From the NCBI RefSeq assembly GCF_000013765.1, contig NC_007954.1, forward strand, positions 496,001-560,000: a stretch of 64,000 nucleotides of DNA, given 5' to 3'. The translations under genes and the position numbers were made by a program. This stretch comes from Shewanella denitrificans OS217 (GTDB taxonomy: Bacteria; Pseudomonadota; Gammaproteobacteria; Enterobacterales; Shewanellaceae). The notes under the pieces were generated by a model. That model saw nothing but the letters and a program-made list of their open reading frames with translations, made no database searches and was not told the DNA's origin. Of the stretch, positions 51,503 through 60,552 are shown piece by piece. Position 1 is the stretch's first letter. Every line of letters starts with the position of its first letter.

Positions 51503-51865
51503 TTACTCTCCTTTTTGAGTGTTGTTATAAAAAAAGTACAAATCACCAACAGCAATACATATTATTACTATCGAAAATAATGAAAGATCTTTCCAGATGT
51601 ACAGATAGGTTGATATAAAGAATGGTAAAAAACACATTATGCTTGTTAAGCAATCTTTAGTGGGTGAGAAATACCTATCTAAACATACATCAAGGTCTAA
51701 ATCTAAAATTTTATTCATCATGATAATGTCTATGGAAACATATATAAAAATAAATAAAATTCCTGAAGAAAGTTTGTCTACATCGGGTAGTTCATACCAT
51801 TTATATATGTCAATTATTAAACCGATTGAAAGTGATGCTGCGAGAAAAAGTAATGTTTTCTTCAT
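51503..51865 (-). CDS. Four-helix membrane protein, probable microcin immunity protein
   Basis: The 120-residue protein has four likely membrane helices (about 4-21, 32-50, 72-92 and 94-112). I recognise no family. Immunity proteins of class II microcins are small membrane proteins encoded next to the precursor. Here the stop lies 1 nt before the precursor ATG and the last codons (QKGE) form its Shine-Dalgarno. This is positional inference; a regulator or modification helper is possible. The start follows AAGGTTTTAAA. Confidence 0.65.
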   Translation of the reverse strand: MKKTLLFLAASLSIGLIIDIYKWYELPDVDKLSSGILFIFIYVSIDIIMMNKILDLDLDVCLDRYFSPTKDCLTSIMCFLPFFISTYLYIWKDLSLFSIVIICIAVGDLYFFYNNTQKGE

Positions 51866-51920
51866 TTTAAAACCTTGTTATAAAGTAAGTGTTAGGGTCA
51901 GTAGTTATTAGTGATTAAAG

Positions 51921-53162
51921 TTAATATCCATTAATAATGAATAGTGGCTCGAGTAGCCACTCTATTAGAGTTCTCTTACCGGTATTGATATCCGCTTGCA
52001 ACAACATACCAGGAATTAATGCGGTTTTGTTGCCATAAGTTTTAATGTATTGCTGCGCTAATCGTACCTTGATTTTATAAACAGGCTCATTGAATGAGAG
52101 TTTGCTGGTCGTTTCGGCAGAAAAGATAATGTTTTTTGCTACATGTGAGACCTCGCCGTGAGTAACACCAAATTTTTGAAAGGGAAAGGCATCGAGCTTG
52201 ATATTTACCTCATCCCCCTCCTTGATAAAAGCAATGGCACGGGTGGGAACAAACACTTCAGCTTCTAATTCAGAGTCTGATGGAATTATGATAACTAGGT
52301 AATCCCCTGATGAGGCAAACTCGCCGATATTAAATTTTATCGAGGATACGGTTCCAGTAATTGGTGCTTTTAATACTAGATTATTATTCTCTAAAATAGC
52401 TGTTTTATTATTGGCAAGCTTGGAAAGTTCAATGTTGAGCTGATCCACTTGCTGCTGCTTTTCAAAGGGGAGCCTTGCTTTATCATTTAAAGCGTTAGCA
52501 AGATTGGTTTCAGATTTTAGTACTATAGTATTGTGCTCTTGAGTTCGTTGCTGAAAGTCTAGCACTAGATCAAGCTGAGTTTTTACTTCGCTTTGACTGG
52601 CGAAGTTATCTATTTGTAATGTTTTAATATTATCGAGACGGTCTTTGGCAAGTTGGACTCTGTCTCTCAGCAGAGAGCCTTGAAGCGCTAGTTCAATTTG
52701 TTCTTTTTTCAAGAAATGAATGATACGATTTAATCTTAATGCTCTTTCTTTAAATAAACTGTCGTATTGCGCCAGCTGCCCCTTGACTAAGTTTATTTGC
52801 TTGTCAATTTGCTTAATTTTTTCTTGATCAGAGCTTAGTGAATTCTGTAGGAACTTATCATTGGATACAGAAAGCAAGGTATCACCTTTAGTTACAATAT
52901 CCCCTTCTTTTACTGCTATTTGACTAACGACACCGCTGGTATGGGAATAAACTCTAGCAAGACCATTAGTTGGGACAAGGTAGCCCTTCACCTTTTCTTT
53001 TTTTGCATAGTCGCTATAAAATAAGAAAGCTAATATCGAAATAACTGTGATTGAGAGGAAAAATAAAATAATAGAGTAGTGTACAGGTACCGCAACTACA
53101 GCTTTGCCATAGTATGTGGTTTTGTTTTTCTCTAAAACTTGTTTTCTGAATAAATCTGACAC
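51921..53162 (-). CDS. HlyD-family periplasmic adaptor for microcin export
   Basis: The 413-residue protein has one membrane helix (about 23-45), a split lipoyl/barrel-sandwich domain (GVVSQIAVKEGDIVTKGDTL and VLKAPITGTVSSIKFNIGE), a long coiled-coil hairpin and a C-terminal beta-barrel (FVPTRAIAFIKEGDEVNIKLDAFPF). It would link the ABC exporter to an outer-membrane TolC encoded elsewhere. The GTG at 53162 (SDLFRKQVLEKNK) was preferred because GGA precedes it and family members start there; a TTG at 53192 is the alternative. It is the first gene of the microcin operon. Confidence 0.88.
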   Translation of the reverse strand: MSDLFRKQVLEKNKTTYYGKAVVAVPVHYSIILFFLSITVISILAFLFYSDYAKKEKVKGYLVPTNGLARVYSHTSGVVSQIAVKEGDIVTKGDTLLSVSNDKFLQNSLSSDQEKIKQIDKQINLVKGQLAQYDSLFKERALRLNRIIHFLKKEQIELALQGSLLRDRVQLAKDRLDNIKTLQIDNFASQSEVKTQLDLVLDFQQRTQEHNTIVLKSETNLANALNDKARLPFEKQQQVDQLNIELSKLANNKTAILENNNLVLKAPITGTVSSIKFNIGEFASSGDYLVIIIPSDSELEAEVFVPTRAIAFIKEGDEVNIKLDAFPFQKFGVTHGEVSHVAKNIIFSAETTSKLSFNEPVYKIKVRLAQQYIKTYGNKTALIPGMLLQADINTGKRTLIEWLLEPLFIINGY

Positions 53163-53261
53163 AGCATGTCCATATACATTAATACTAACCAAATCTTATT
53201 GGTTATTGGTGTTAACACTTGCGAATCATAGTGAAATCGCTGCTAACTATTTATTGGCTGT

Positions 53262-53291
53262 ATTCTATGCCTACAAGCTAATGTCATTCAA
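53262..53291 (-). promoter_or_regulatory. Possible promoter of the microcin operon
   Basis: Minus strand: TTGAAT (53286-53291), 18-bp spacer, TAGAAT (53262-53267), about 95 bp before the HlyD-type start. The TTGAAT sits in one arm of a 9-bp inverted repeat (CATTCAACA at 53285-53293, TGTTGAATG at 53332-53340). Confidence 0.35.
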
Positions 53292-53369
53292 CAGAAAGTG
53301 TTAATAATAAATGTAAATTCCTTATTTTTCATGTTGAATGCTTGCCTTTTATTCTATTGCTGTTATTTT

Positions 53370-53446
53370 GTTTTTGGTTTGTTTTTGGTTTGTTTTTGGT
53401 TTGTTTTTGGTTTGTTTTTGGTTTGTTTTTGGTTTGTTTTTGGTTT
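53370..53446. repeat. Seven perfect 11-bp repeats with phased A-tracts
   Basis: GTTTTTGGTTT is repeated seven times without change, then a partial copy. Each unit holds a T5 tract (A5 on the other strand) at about one helical turn, which predicts strongly bent DNA. It lies about 80-180 bp upstream of the likely microcin promoter. Confidence 0.9.
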
Positions 53447-53574
53447 GTTTTTTTAGTTAATGGCTTTCCCTTTAAAAGATTTAAGATTGGCATTCATCGT
53501 AAAAGTTATTCGTGCAGGTTATAAAAAGTGTATTCATATTAAACATAAGTTTTCAGGCTTGTGGCCCCTTTGAT

Positions 53575-54818
53575 CAGGGCAACCGCATGAGTGTTCATTA
53601 TTTAGTCGGTGCGCATAATCCAGCGATTAACACCTTCTCCAGAAATGCTGGATTCATTAAACAACGCTTTCGTTTACCAACAATACTGAGCTTTGTCGGT
53701 TCTTTTTGCAGCATGTTTAGCGACATGTGCCTTAAGTAAGCGAGATTTTCAGCGCCGTTATTTTTGTAGATCTGGCATTCATCTTCGTTCATGCTGACAT
53801 CCAAGACCCAGTGCATTGACTCGATCCCCCAATGTTCGCGAGTCGCACTTAAGGCTTGCTCTGCTGATAACACTTTCGAACTGATATAGTAACGATATTC
53901 AAGGCTCGCCGTCTTACCTTTAACAGCCCTAAAGCTTTCAACCATAACGATGGATTTGAGTGCTTCCCAATGTGTAAAATCACCGTCAAGCTCTGCTGAG
54001 CTCAACACAAAACAGGCTCGATTTTCTATACGACCATGGCTTTTTTCTATATTGACATGGTCATCACTTAAGCCAGCCGAACGATGCGAACTAAAGGCTT
54101 TATTTATTGCTTTAGCTAAGTTGCCTTGATTGTTTTTTACCGCCAATAGGTAGTCACCACCTTTGTCGATAATCGTTGTAGCAATAGCCGTTTGACAGCC
54201 CATAGCATCGATTGTCACTAGCGCTCCGCGCAGGTCTAGCATTTTTAATAGGGTTGGAATGGCTGTGATTTCATTACTTTTTTGCTCTGCTTTTAATTGA
54301 CCAAGTACCAACTTATTCGCTGAGGCATAAGCGCTTATCATGTGAATAGTACTGCTTCGATCATCGCGATTATATGACCCACGTAGCGTCTTTCCATCAA
54401 TCGCAATGACTTCTCCATTAGTCAGCTGATGAACCGACTTCATCCATGCGAGAAAGCACGCATTAAAGCTATCTGGCTCAATCATAGAAACTATCCTAGC
54501 AATGGTATCGTCAGCAGGGATCCCATCGATGAACATTTTTTGTTTTTTGAACCAAGAATGGTGACCAAGAATGTATTCTCGGATCTCGAACCAGCCATTG
54601 GAACTCGCAATAACAGCGCACAGCGAACCGAACAGTACATCGAACAGGGGATAGGTAACTTTTGCACTTTGGCGATGGTCGTCAATGGCACTAAAATGCT
54701 GCTTGAATGATTCGATATACATGAGCTGACTCCTGAAAAAGGAGTATAAGATCACAAGCACGTGATCAGGTCAATATTCTTCTAAAATCGCTCAAATAAC
54801 GTTCACGATCTGGCCTTG
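53575..54818 (-). mobile_element. ISAs1-family insertion sequence
   Basis: The 1244-bp element is bounded by a perfect 10-bp target duplication, CCCCTTTGAT, at 53565-53574 and 54819-54828. The ends are imperfect inverted repeats (CAGGGCAACC on the left, CAAGGCCAG read inward from the right). The exact duplication points to a fairly recent insertion. It borders the microcin island on the upstream side. Confidence 0.88.
53598..54722 (-). CDS. ISAs1-family transposase
   Basis: The 374-residue DDE transposase is complete. It has the N-terminal FKQHFSAIDDHRQSAKVTYP and CAVIASSNGWFEI helices, IAIDGKTLRGS (first Asp), LVTIDAMGCQTAIA (second Asp) and REHWGIESMHWVLDV (Glu). The start at 54722 (MYIESF) follows AGGAGT. 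Nothing suggests inactivation. Confidence 0.93.
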   Translation of the reverse strand: MYIESFKQHFSAIDDHRQSAKVTYPLFDVLFGSLCAVIASSNGWFEIREYILGHHSWFKKQKMFIDGIPADDTIARIVSMIEPDSFNACFLAWMKSVHQLTNGEVIAIDGKTLRGSYNRDDRSSTIHMISAYASANKLVLGQLKAEQKSNEITAIPTLLKMLDLRGALVTIDAMGCQTAIATTIIDKGGDYLLAVKNNQGNLAKAINKAFSSHRSAGLSDDHVNIEKSHGRIENRACFVLSSAELDGDFTHWEALKSIVMVESFRAVKGKTASLEYRYYISSKVLSAEQALSATREHWGIESMHWVLDVSMNEDECQIYKNNGAENLAYLRHMSLNMLQKEPTKLSIVGKRKRCLMNPAFLEKVLIAGLCAPTK

Positions 54819-54903
54819 CCCCTTTGATGCGAAGGATTTATCTTGTTGCATTCTGTGAGTTAACGCTGAAGGCGTGATTACATTATTAATTTATGAGGCA
54901 CAA

Positions 54904-54939
54904 AAAAACCGGAAATCAATAAACTGAGTTCCGGTTTTT
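54904..54939 (-). terminator. Intrinsic terminator after ppaC
   Basis: Arms AAAAACCGGAA and TTCCGGTTTTT, 11 bp each, enclose a 14-nt loop 45 bp after ppaC. Confidence 0.78.
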
Positions 54940-54983
54940 ACTCAAATTAAACTTAACTAGGGCTTAGATCTAAGGGAGCTGTG

Positions 54984-55904
54984 TTAAGCGAAGGCTTTTT
55001 GCAGCTGAGGCACCACTTGTTTCTTGCGGCTAAGTACGCCATCTAGCCACACTTTGCCATCGACAGTGGCTTTGCCATAGGCTTTTTTAGTCAGCTCGCT
55101 GTCATCACTGATGACTAACATTTCTGAGCCTTCTTTCATAATGTCTGTGAGCAATAACAATACACTATGGCGCTTACCTTCTTGTTTCAGGGCTTTGATA
55201 TCTGCCTCTAAATCGGCTTTGATGGCATCAAATACCGCTAAGTCGATGACTTCAAGTTGGCCTATGCCCACTAGATTGCCATTCATATTGAAGTCTTTAA
55301 AGTCACGCATGACTAAGTCGCGCGCCGGCGTGCCTTCAACGGCAGACTTAACCTTGAACATTTCCATGCCCAGTGCTTTAAAGTCTTCAATGCCGGCGAT
55401 TTCAGCTAGTGCTTCGACGCAGCGAATGTCAGCCGTGGTGCAAGTTGGTGATTTGAATATCACAGTATCACTTAAAATGGCGCACATCATGATGCCTGCG
55501 ATATCGGCTGGAATGTCGACCTTGTAGAAGTCATACATCATTTTAATGACAGTGTTGCTGCAACCCACTGGGCGGATCCAGCATTCAAGCGGCGTAGACG
55601 TCGTTAAATCACCTAACTTGTGGTGATCGACAATACCCACAATTGTGGCTTCGGCTATGTCATCAGGGGCTTGGGTTAACTCTGAATGGTCGACAATATA
55701 GACTTCTTCGCCAGCGTAGCTTTCTTTAAAAAGCGGTGCTTCAAAGCCAAAGCGCTCGAGAATAAAGGCAGTTTCAGGGGACAGTTCACCAAGACGTGCA
55801 GCAATGGCTGGCTCGTCGATTTGGTTCTTTAAGTAAGCTAGGGCGATGGCGCCACAAATTGAATCAGAATCTGGGATCTTGTGACCCACTACATACATCG
55901 GCAT
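54984..55904 (-). CDS. ppaC: Manganese-dependent (family II) inorganic pyrophosphatase
   Basis: The 306-residue DHH/DHHA2 enzyme splits pyrophosphate to phosphate. Metal ligands are in VGHKIPDSDSICGA, VDHSEL and VDHHKLGD, and the C-terminal SRKKQVVPQL substrate loop is present. The start at 55904 follows GGAGAG; the longer frame is not family-like. It is a single gene. Family II enzymes are less common in gammaproteobacteria than family I but occur in Shewanella and Vibrio. Confidence 0.95.
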   Translation of the reverse strand: MPMYVVGHKIPDSDSICGAIALAYLKNQIDEPAIAARLGELSPETAFILERFGFEAPLFKESYAGEEVYIVDHSELTQAPDDIAEATIVGIVDHHKLGDLTTSTPLECWIRPVGCSNTVIKMMYDFYKVDIPADIAGIMMCAILSDTVIFKSPTCTTADIRCVEALAEIAGIEDFKALGMEMFKVKSAVEGTPARDLVMRDFKDFNMNGNLVGIGQLEVIDLAVFDAIKADLEADIKALKQEGKRHSVLLLLTDIMKEGSEMLVISDDSELTKKAYGKATVDGKVWLDGVLSRKKQVVPQLQKAFA

Positions 55905-56021
55905 TGTAAATTCTCTCCTATAGATTTGGCTCGATTTTATCAAGTATTGAGCCAATTCGGAAATACTCAAAAATGATAACTGGGTTTATTTGTTGCTAAA
56001 ACTGGGCTTAGGTGCCGAGGT

Positions 56022-56486
56022 TTAGTCTATTTTCACTTTGATCACCACTTTACGCACAAGAGCGGGTTCGCTGCTGGTGCCTGGCATATGCATGTCACCA
56101 GGGAAAAACAGCGCAAACATGCCGGTTTTTAATGGGATAAAGGCGGCATTGGCTTTGTTGGACTCGTAATCAAACTCGGCGTAGTCGTGTTTCTCATAAT
56201 AAGGTTTAGAGGGGGTTTGATCTGCTAATGGCAAATAGCCAAACTCTTCTTCACCGCTCACTACAAACTGCACATCGATATATTTTTGGTGCACTTCGAA
56301 GGGTTCAACTTGCCTAGGTTTAGTGTGGTAGTCATTGACGATAACAAAGATGTTGTCGCCATCGATAGGGTAATTCCCCACTGGCAGCGGGCTAAAATCC
56401 GTGCTGGCGATATGGTTCAATGCAACCTCAAGCCTTGGGTGAAGGCCATGGTATAAATGATGGTTGGCTAAGGTATCTACTATCAT
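56022..56486 (-). CDS. YhcH/YjgK/YiaL-family protein
   Basis: The 154-residue cupin-like protein of the DUF386 type shows YHGLHPRLEVALNHIASTDF, FEVHQKYIDVQFVVSGEE and MFALFFPGDMHMPG with conserved His residues. Family members are metal-binding proteins linked to sugar or sialic-acid metabolism, but the reaction is not settled and no sugar genes are adjacent. Confidence 0.85.
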   Translation of the reverse strand: MIVDTLANHHLYHGLHPRLEVALNHIASTDFSPLPVGNYPIDGDNIFVIVNDYHTKPRQVEPFEVHQKYIDVQFVVSGEEEFGYLPLADQTPSKPYYEKHDYAEFDYESNKANAAFIPLKTGMFALFFPGDMHMPGTSSEPALVRKVVIKVKID

Positions 56487-56794
56487 GGAATGCTCTTGCT
56501 GCTGTCAATTTGCGCAAATCATAACCCGAACTAAAAAAACAGGCCATCAATGATGGTTTGTAACACACGCAATATGAATAACTTTGTAGTTAATAAGTGT
56601 ATTTAGCTTCTAGGTAAGCTCGTTGCAAATTATGATTCAAGGGAGTAACAGCCAGCTTCAGTAATCATCAGCGCTGCCGATAATGGTCTGCTTGCAAGTG
56701 TAGAAGTCAGTCTTCTATCTGACAATGTTGCCGCTGCAATGCGCTGATTAGATGCTATATTTATTCGATCTCTTATGATGTTAAGGAAAACCTC
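56487..56794. other. Gap upstream of the patatin-like gene
   Basis: I see no convincing gene. A short palindrome CCATCA-A-TGATGG near 56550 has seven Ts on its minus-strand side (weak terminator-like). The rest is unremarkable except the AAGGAAAACC ribosome binding site of the next gene. Confidence 0.4.
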
Positions 56795-57844
56795 TTGTCT
56801 GCCCTTAGATTGATTGCCGGTCCCACAGCCTTTAAGGCTATCAGTGAACATGGCTTGAACCCCGAGCTTTTTAGTCAAATACTCGCCGCATCAGGTGGTC
56901 CTAAATGGTTAAGCATAGCGGGACTCGATAAGTATCTATTCAGTGAGTTTTTTAAGGATAGAACAACTCCCTTATACACTTTAGGAGCGTCATCTGGCGC
57001 ATGGCGACTCGCGTGTTTTGCGCAAGAAGATCCCTTGGCGGCCTATCAGAGATTGGAGAAGTTTTATATCGGCCAGCGCTATGAGAACCGGCCGTCACCC
57101 ATAGCCGTTACCGAGCAAGTTCAAGATGTTATTCGCGCTATTTTGGGCCCTAAGGCGGGGCAAGATATTGTCGATAATAGGGTGATCCGCTCCCACTTTG
57201 TGGTCTGCCGCGCTAGACACCTTAATCGCAGTAATCATAGATTAGCCTTAGCAGCGGGGCTTGCCACCACAGCCATGACTAATATGTTCAGTCGTCGTAG
57301 CCTAGGCTGGCATTTTGAGCGAGTGGTGCTTGGGCATCAAGACCCGCATTCACCCTTTGGTGCGCTCAAGGATTTACCCACACATCAAGCCTTGCTGAAT
57401 AAGCAGAATCTGAGCCAAGCCTTGTTGGCAAGTGGCTCGATTCCCTTGTTACTGGCTCCGGTAAAACAGATACAGGGGCTGGCAGCGGGTCATTATTATG
57501 ATGGCGGCCTAACCGATTACCACTTCGATTTAAAGTTGCCGAAAGGGCTCACGCTTTACCCCCATTTTTATCCTCATATGAGCCCGGGCTGGTTCGATAA
57601 GTCCTTAGGTTGGCGCAAGGCTAAGGCCAATTATCACAATGCCTTGATTTTAGCCCCTTCCAGTGAGCATATCGCCAATCTGCCCTTTGGAAAAATTCCC
57701 GATAGAGAGGATTTTAGTACCATGAGTAGTGCCAGTCGAATGACTTACTGGCGTGAGGCGGTCAAGTGGAGTGAAAGTTTGGCCGATGAATTTGCCAAGT
57801 TGGTGGCCAGTGGCAATATTATGCAGAAACTCGAGCGACTGTAA
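56795..57844 (+). CDS. Patatin-like phospholipase
   Basis: The 349-residue protein has the patatin active-site pair: GASSG (nucleophile Ser, after LYTL) and the Asp of YYDGGLTDYH. An oxyanion-type ASGGPKW loop lies near residue 35. It probably hydrolyses lipid acyl chains inside the cell, since no signal peptide is seen. The start is a TTG at 56795 with AAGGAAAACC before it; no good ATG exists before the conserved region. Confidence 0.82.
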   Translation: MSALRLIAGPTAFKAISEHGLNPELFSQILAASGGPKWLSIAGLDKYLFSEFFKDRTTPLYTLGASSGAWRLACFAQEDPLAAYQRLEKFYIGQRYENRPSPIAVTEQVQDVIRAILGPKAGQDIVDNRVIRSHFVVCRARHLNRSNHRLALAAGLATTAMTNMFSRRSLGWHFERVVLGHQDPHSPFGALKDLPTHQALLNKQNLSQALLASGSIPLLLAPVKQIQGLAAGHYYDGGLTDYHFDLKLPKGLTLYPHFYPHMSPGWFDKSLGWRKAKANYHNALILAPSSEHIANLPFGKIPDREDFSTMSSASRMTYWREAVKWSESLADEFAKLVASGNIMQKLERL

Positions 57845-57996
57845 AAATATTCACTTCATGTGCAACAAATTCACACTGAGGCCTGTCTAATAATTAAGCA
57901 TTATATTGCAGAGGTTTTATGTTCGATAAAAACCTAACTGCTACACTCATATGACAATGAGCGTGAAAAGTACCACCTGTGGTGAGGGAGGTTGCT

Positions 57997-58575
57997 ATGA
58001 AAACAACAGAAATGGCATTACTGGTTCAAGATGCTGTCTTGCTGCCCGATGGCCGTATTGAAGTGCGTATCGCCTCCCCAAGCCAGCTCTCCATGATTGC
58101 TAATGTATTCAAGGGCCAATACCCCTTGGCCTTCGCAGCCGCCAAAGCCCACAGTCCACTGCCTTGTTATGTTACTGCTACCCAGTGCGACATTATTGAT
58201 TTTAATCAACTGGAAGATGACTCCCTTAGCATAGTGCTCGAGGGTAGGCAGAGGGTGAAGATATTATCGGCGGCGCAGCAACGTAACCAGATATGGATTG
58301 CCAGAACCTTACCTTGTGCGAATTGGCGCAATGAACCTATTGCCGGTGAATTTGAAATCATCAGTGCGGCACTGGAACAATTCTATGAGGTGAATCCCGA
58401 TCTCTTGGGCTTATACAGCCAGACACACCTTGAAGATGCCACTTGGGTGAGCCAGCGTTGGTTAGAGGTCTTGCCCATGTACAATAAAGATAAGTTGATT
58501 TTGGTGGAGCAGCCCAACTGCCATAAGACGATGAACTTTGTACTGCAATTGCTTAAGTCTCATGTAGGGGCTTAG
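57997..58575 (+). CDS. Lon N-terminal-domain (LON substrate-binding) protein
   Basis: The 192-residue protein consists only of the substrate-binding domain found at the N-terminus of Lon protease: LLVQDAVLLPDGRIEVRIASP, then EDDSLSIVLEGRQRVKIL. No ATPase or protease part is present. Stand-alone versions are common and of unknown function. The start at 57997 follows GGGAGG. Confidence 0.85.
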   Translation: MKTTEMALLVQDAVLLPDGRIEVRIASPSQLSMIANVFKGQYPLAFAAAKAHSPLPCYVTATQCDIIDFNQLEDDSLSIVLEGRQRVKILSAAQQRNQIWIARTLPCANWRNEPIAGEFEIISAALEQFYEVNPDLLGLYSQTHLEDATWVSQRWLEVLPMYNKDKLILVEQPNCHKTMNFVLQLLKSHVGA

Positions 58576-58633
58576 CGGTTGAGCCACTGTTGCGTGTATG
58601 GCTTGAGTCAAGATTATCAGCTTGTTATTATGG

Positions 58634-58655
58634 GCGGCTTACCTTAGCCGCTTTT
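58634..58655 (+). terminator. Terminator before the pseudouridine synthase gene
   Basis: GCGGCT, 6-nt loop, AGCCGC, then TTTT, ending 3 bp before the next ATG. The tight spacing raises the question of where the next gene's transcript starts. Confidence 0.6.
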
Positions 58656-58657
58656 AA

Positions 58658-59596
58658 ATGCCTACATTGACTATGACAAATAATGCCGCCCGCGCCGCTC
58701 AGCCTTCCTATGTAGTTCTCCCCAAAAATGAACTGGCACCCGCTACCGTGGCTGATTTTCTTATGCAGCATTTTTCACAAATTGCGCCACAGGTTTGGAG
58801 GCAGCGCTTAAGTGAGGGTAAAGTGCATTGGAAAGATGGTGAGTTAATTAATGAGCACACCGCCTATCGGCCTATGGCGCGGGTTTATTATTATCGTGAA
58901 GTGGCCTTGGAAACTAAGGTGCCGTTTGATGAAGTCATATTGCACCAAGATGAGCATGCCATCATAGCCTATAAGCCGCACTTTTTACCTGTCACTCCAA
59001 GTGGAAACTATGTCAATGAGTGCCTAGTGCACAGATTAAGGATTAAAACCGGGATAGACACCATAGCGCCTGCCCATAGGCTAGACAAGGATACTGCAGG
59101 CATAGTGCTATTGACCCTAAACCCTGAGGTTCGCCATCAATATCATAATTTATTTACTCAAGGCCAGATAAGTAAGCACTATCATGCCTTAGCTAAATTA
59201 ACCCCTGAGATCCACGCCGCACATCAAGGGGGAGGATTGCGTCTTCCATTAACTTGGACGGTTAAAAATCGTCTCGGCCCTGCCACACCGAGCTTTTTAA
59301 TGCAGCTGGTGGAGGGGGAGGCTAACAGTCACTCAGAAATTCAATTGATTGCCATAAAAGAGGATATGGGCTTATTCGCCTTAAGCCCCATTACCGGTAA
59401 GACCCATCAGCTGAGGGTACATATGCAAAGCTTAGGGGTGCCGATCCTCAATGATAGGTTTTACCCACAACTGCAACCTAAAGGCGTGGATAACTTTGAT
59501 AAGCCGCTGAAATTGTTGGCACAAAGGCTTAAATTTGTTGACCCTATATCAGGCATAGAAAGAGACATTCAATGCCAAGGGTTTAGTTTGGATTAA
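58658..59596 (+). CDS. RluA-family pseudouridine synthase
   Basis: The 312-residue protein has an S4-like N-terminal part (WRQRLSEGKVHWKDGELI) and a RluA catalytic domain with APAHRLDKDTAGIVLLT (catalytic Asp) and KTHQLRVHMQSLGVPILND. It isomerises uridine in rRNA or tRNA; the target is not clear. No Shine-Dalgarno precedes the first ATG or the one at 58673, and a terminator ends just upstream, so the start is uncertain. Confidence 0.85.
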   Translation: MPTLTMTNNAARAAQPSYVVLPKNELAPATVADFLMQHFSQIAPQVWRQRLSEGKVHWKDGELINEHTAYRPMARVYYYREVALETKVPFDEVILHQDEHAIIAYKPHFLPVTPSGNYVNECLVHRLRIKTGIDTIAPAHRLDKDTAGIVLLTLNPEVRHQYHNLFTQGQISKHYHALAKLTPEIHAAHQGGGLRLPLTWTVKNRLGPATPSFLMQLVEGEANSHSEIQLIAIKEDMGLFALSPITGKTHQLRVHMQSLGVPILNDRFYPQLQPKGVDNFDKPLKLLAQRLKFVDPISGIERDIQCQGFSLD

Positions 59597-59601
59597 TAGG
59601 G

Positions 59602-60483
59602 CTAATAAAGCAGGTAATCTGCGGCTAACGTCAGAAACAGCAACATGCCGACCCAGTTGTTATTAAGGAAGGCCTTGAAGCAGGCGGGGCGTTCTCGGCT
59701 GAAAATTAGCCGCTGTTGATAGACGCTAAAGGCGATAAACCCCAATAAACCTAAGGCATAAATAAACTCACGTTCGGCGCTAAGCCCTGCCATCAAAAAG
59801 CAGCCAAAGGCCATGAGTTGAAACACAGCTATCCATTGCCTATCAAATCTACCAAACAAAATAGCGCTAGATTTAATCCCGACCTTAAGGTCGTCATCCC
59901 TATCGATCATGGCGTACATGGTGTCGTAAGCCACAGTCCAGCACCAGTTGGCGGCAAATAACCACCAAGCTTCAACAGGGACTTCACCTAGCTGTGCGGC
60001 GTAGGCCATGGGAATTGACCAGCTCCAGACTATGCCAAGAAACATCTGTGGCATATTGGTGACCCGTTTCATGAAGGGGTACATTATGGTCAGTACTATC
60101 CCAACCACAGAGAGTTTTACCACCAAGGGGTTGAGCAGTAACACTAGGGCGAAAGCGAGCAGACCTAACAGCGCAAACAAGCTTAACGCCTCTTTGCTGC
60201 TGATGGCGCCTGAGGCTAACGGTCTTTGTTTGGTCCGCTCGACATGGGCATCGAGGTTGCGGTCGGCATAATCATTAATGATACAGCCACAAGCGCGCAT
60301 GATGACCACACCCAAGATGAAAATGAGCAAGACCTTGATGTCGGGCATACCCTTGGCAGCAAAGAGCAGCGCCATCAGACAAGGCCACAACAGCAGTAAT
60401 GTGCCTATGGGCCTATCGATGCGAGACAACTGGGCATAGAGGGCTAATTTAGCCATTATGCTTTGCTGAGTCTGTGCTGTCAT
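59602..60483 (-). CDS. ubiA: 4-hydroxybenzoate octaprenyltransferase
   Basis: The 293-residue membrane enzyme attaches the polyprenyl tail in ubiquinone synthesis. It has about eight helices and both Asp-rich motifs: [20 protein letters not shown] and [13 protein letters not shown]. The start at 60483 follows TTGGAAGA; the frame is open 33 nt further. It converges with the pseudouridine synthase gene. Confidence 0.95.
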   Translation of the reverse strand: MTAQTQQSIMAKLALYAQLSRIDRPIGTLLLLWPCLMALLFAAKGMPDIKVLLIFILGVVIMRACGCIINDYADRNLDAHVERTKQRPLASGAISSKEALSLFALLGLLAFALVLLLNPLVVKLSVVGIVLTIMYPFMKRVTNMPQMFLGIVWSWSIPMAYAAQLGEVPVEAWWLFAANWCWTVAYDTMYAMIDRDDDLKVGIKSSAILFGRFDRQWIAVFQLMAFGCFLMAGLSAEREFIYALGLLGFIAFSVYQQRLIFSRERPACFKAFLNNNWVGMLLFLTLAADYLLY

Positions 60484-60552
60484 ATTTCTTCCAAAGGTCA
60501 TGCCCGTCATTTCCAATGTTAACTTTGTCGGTTATAAATTAAATGTTGCCGT

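Noticed and set aside
53342..53524. Open frame of 60 codons across the 11-bp repeats
   Set aside because: It only translates the T-rich repeat (repeating Phe/Leu/Val/Cys), has no ribosome binding site and no family; the repeat itself is the feature.
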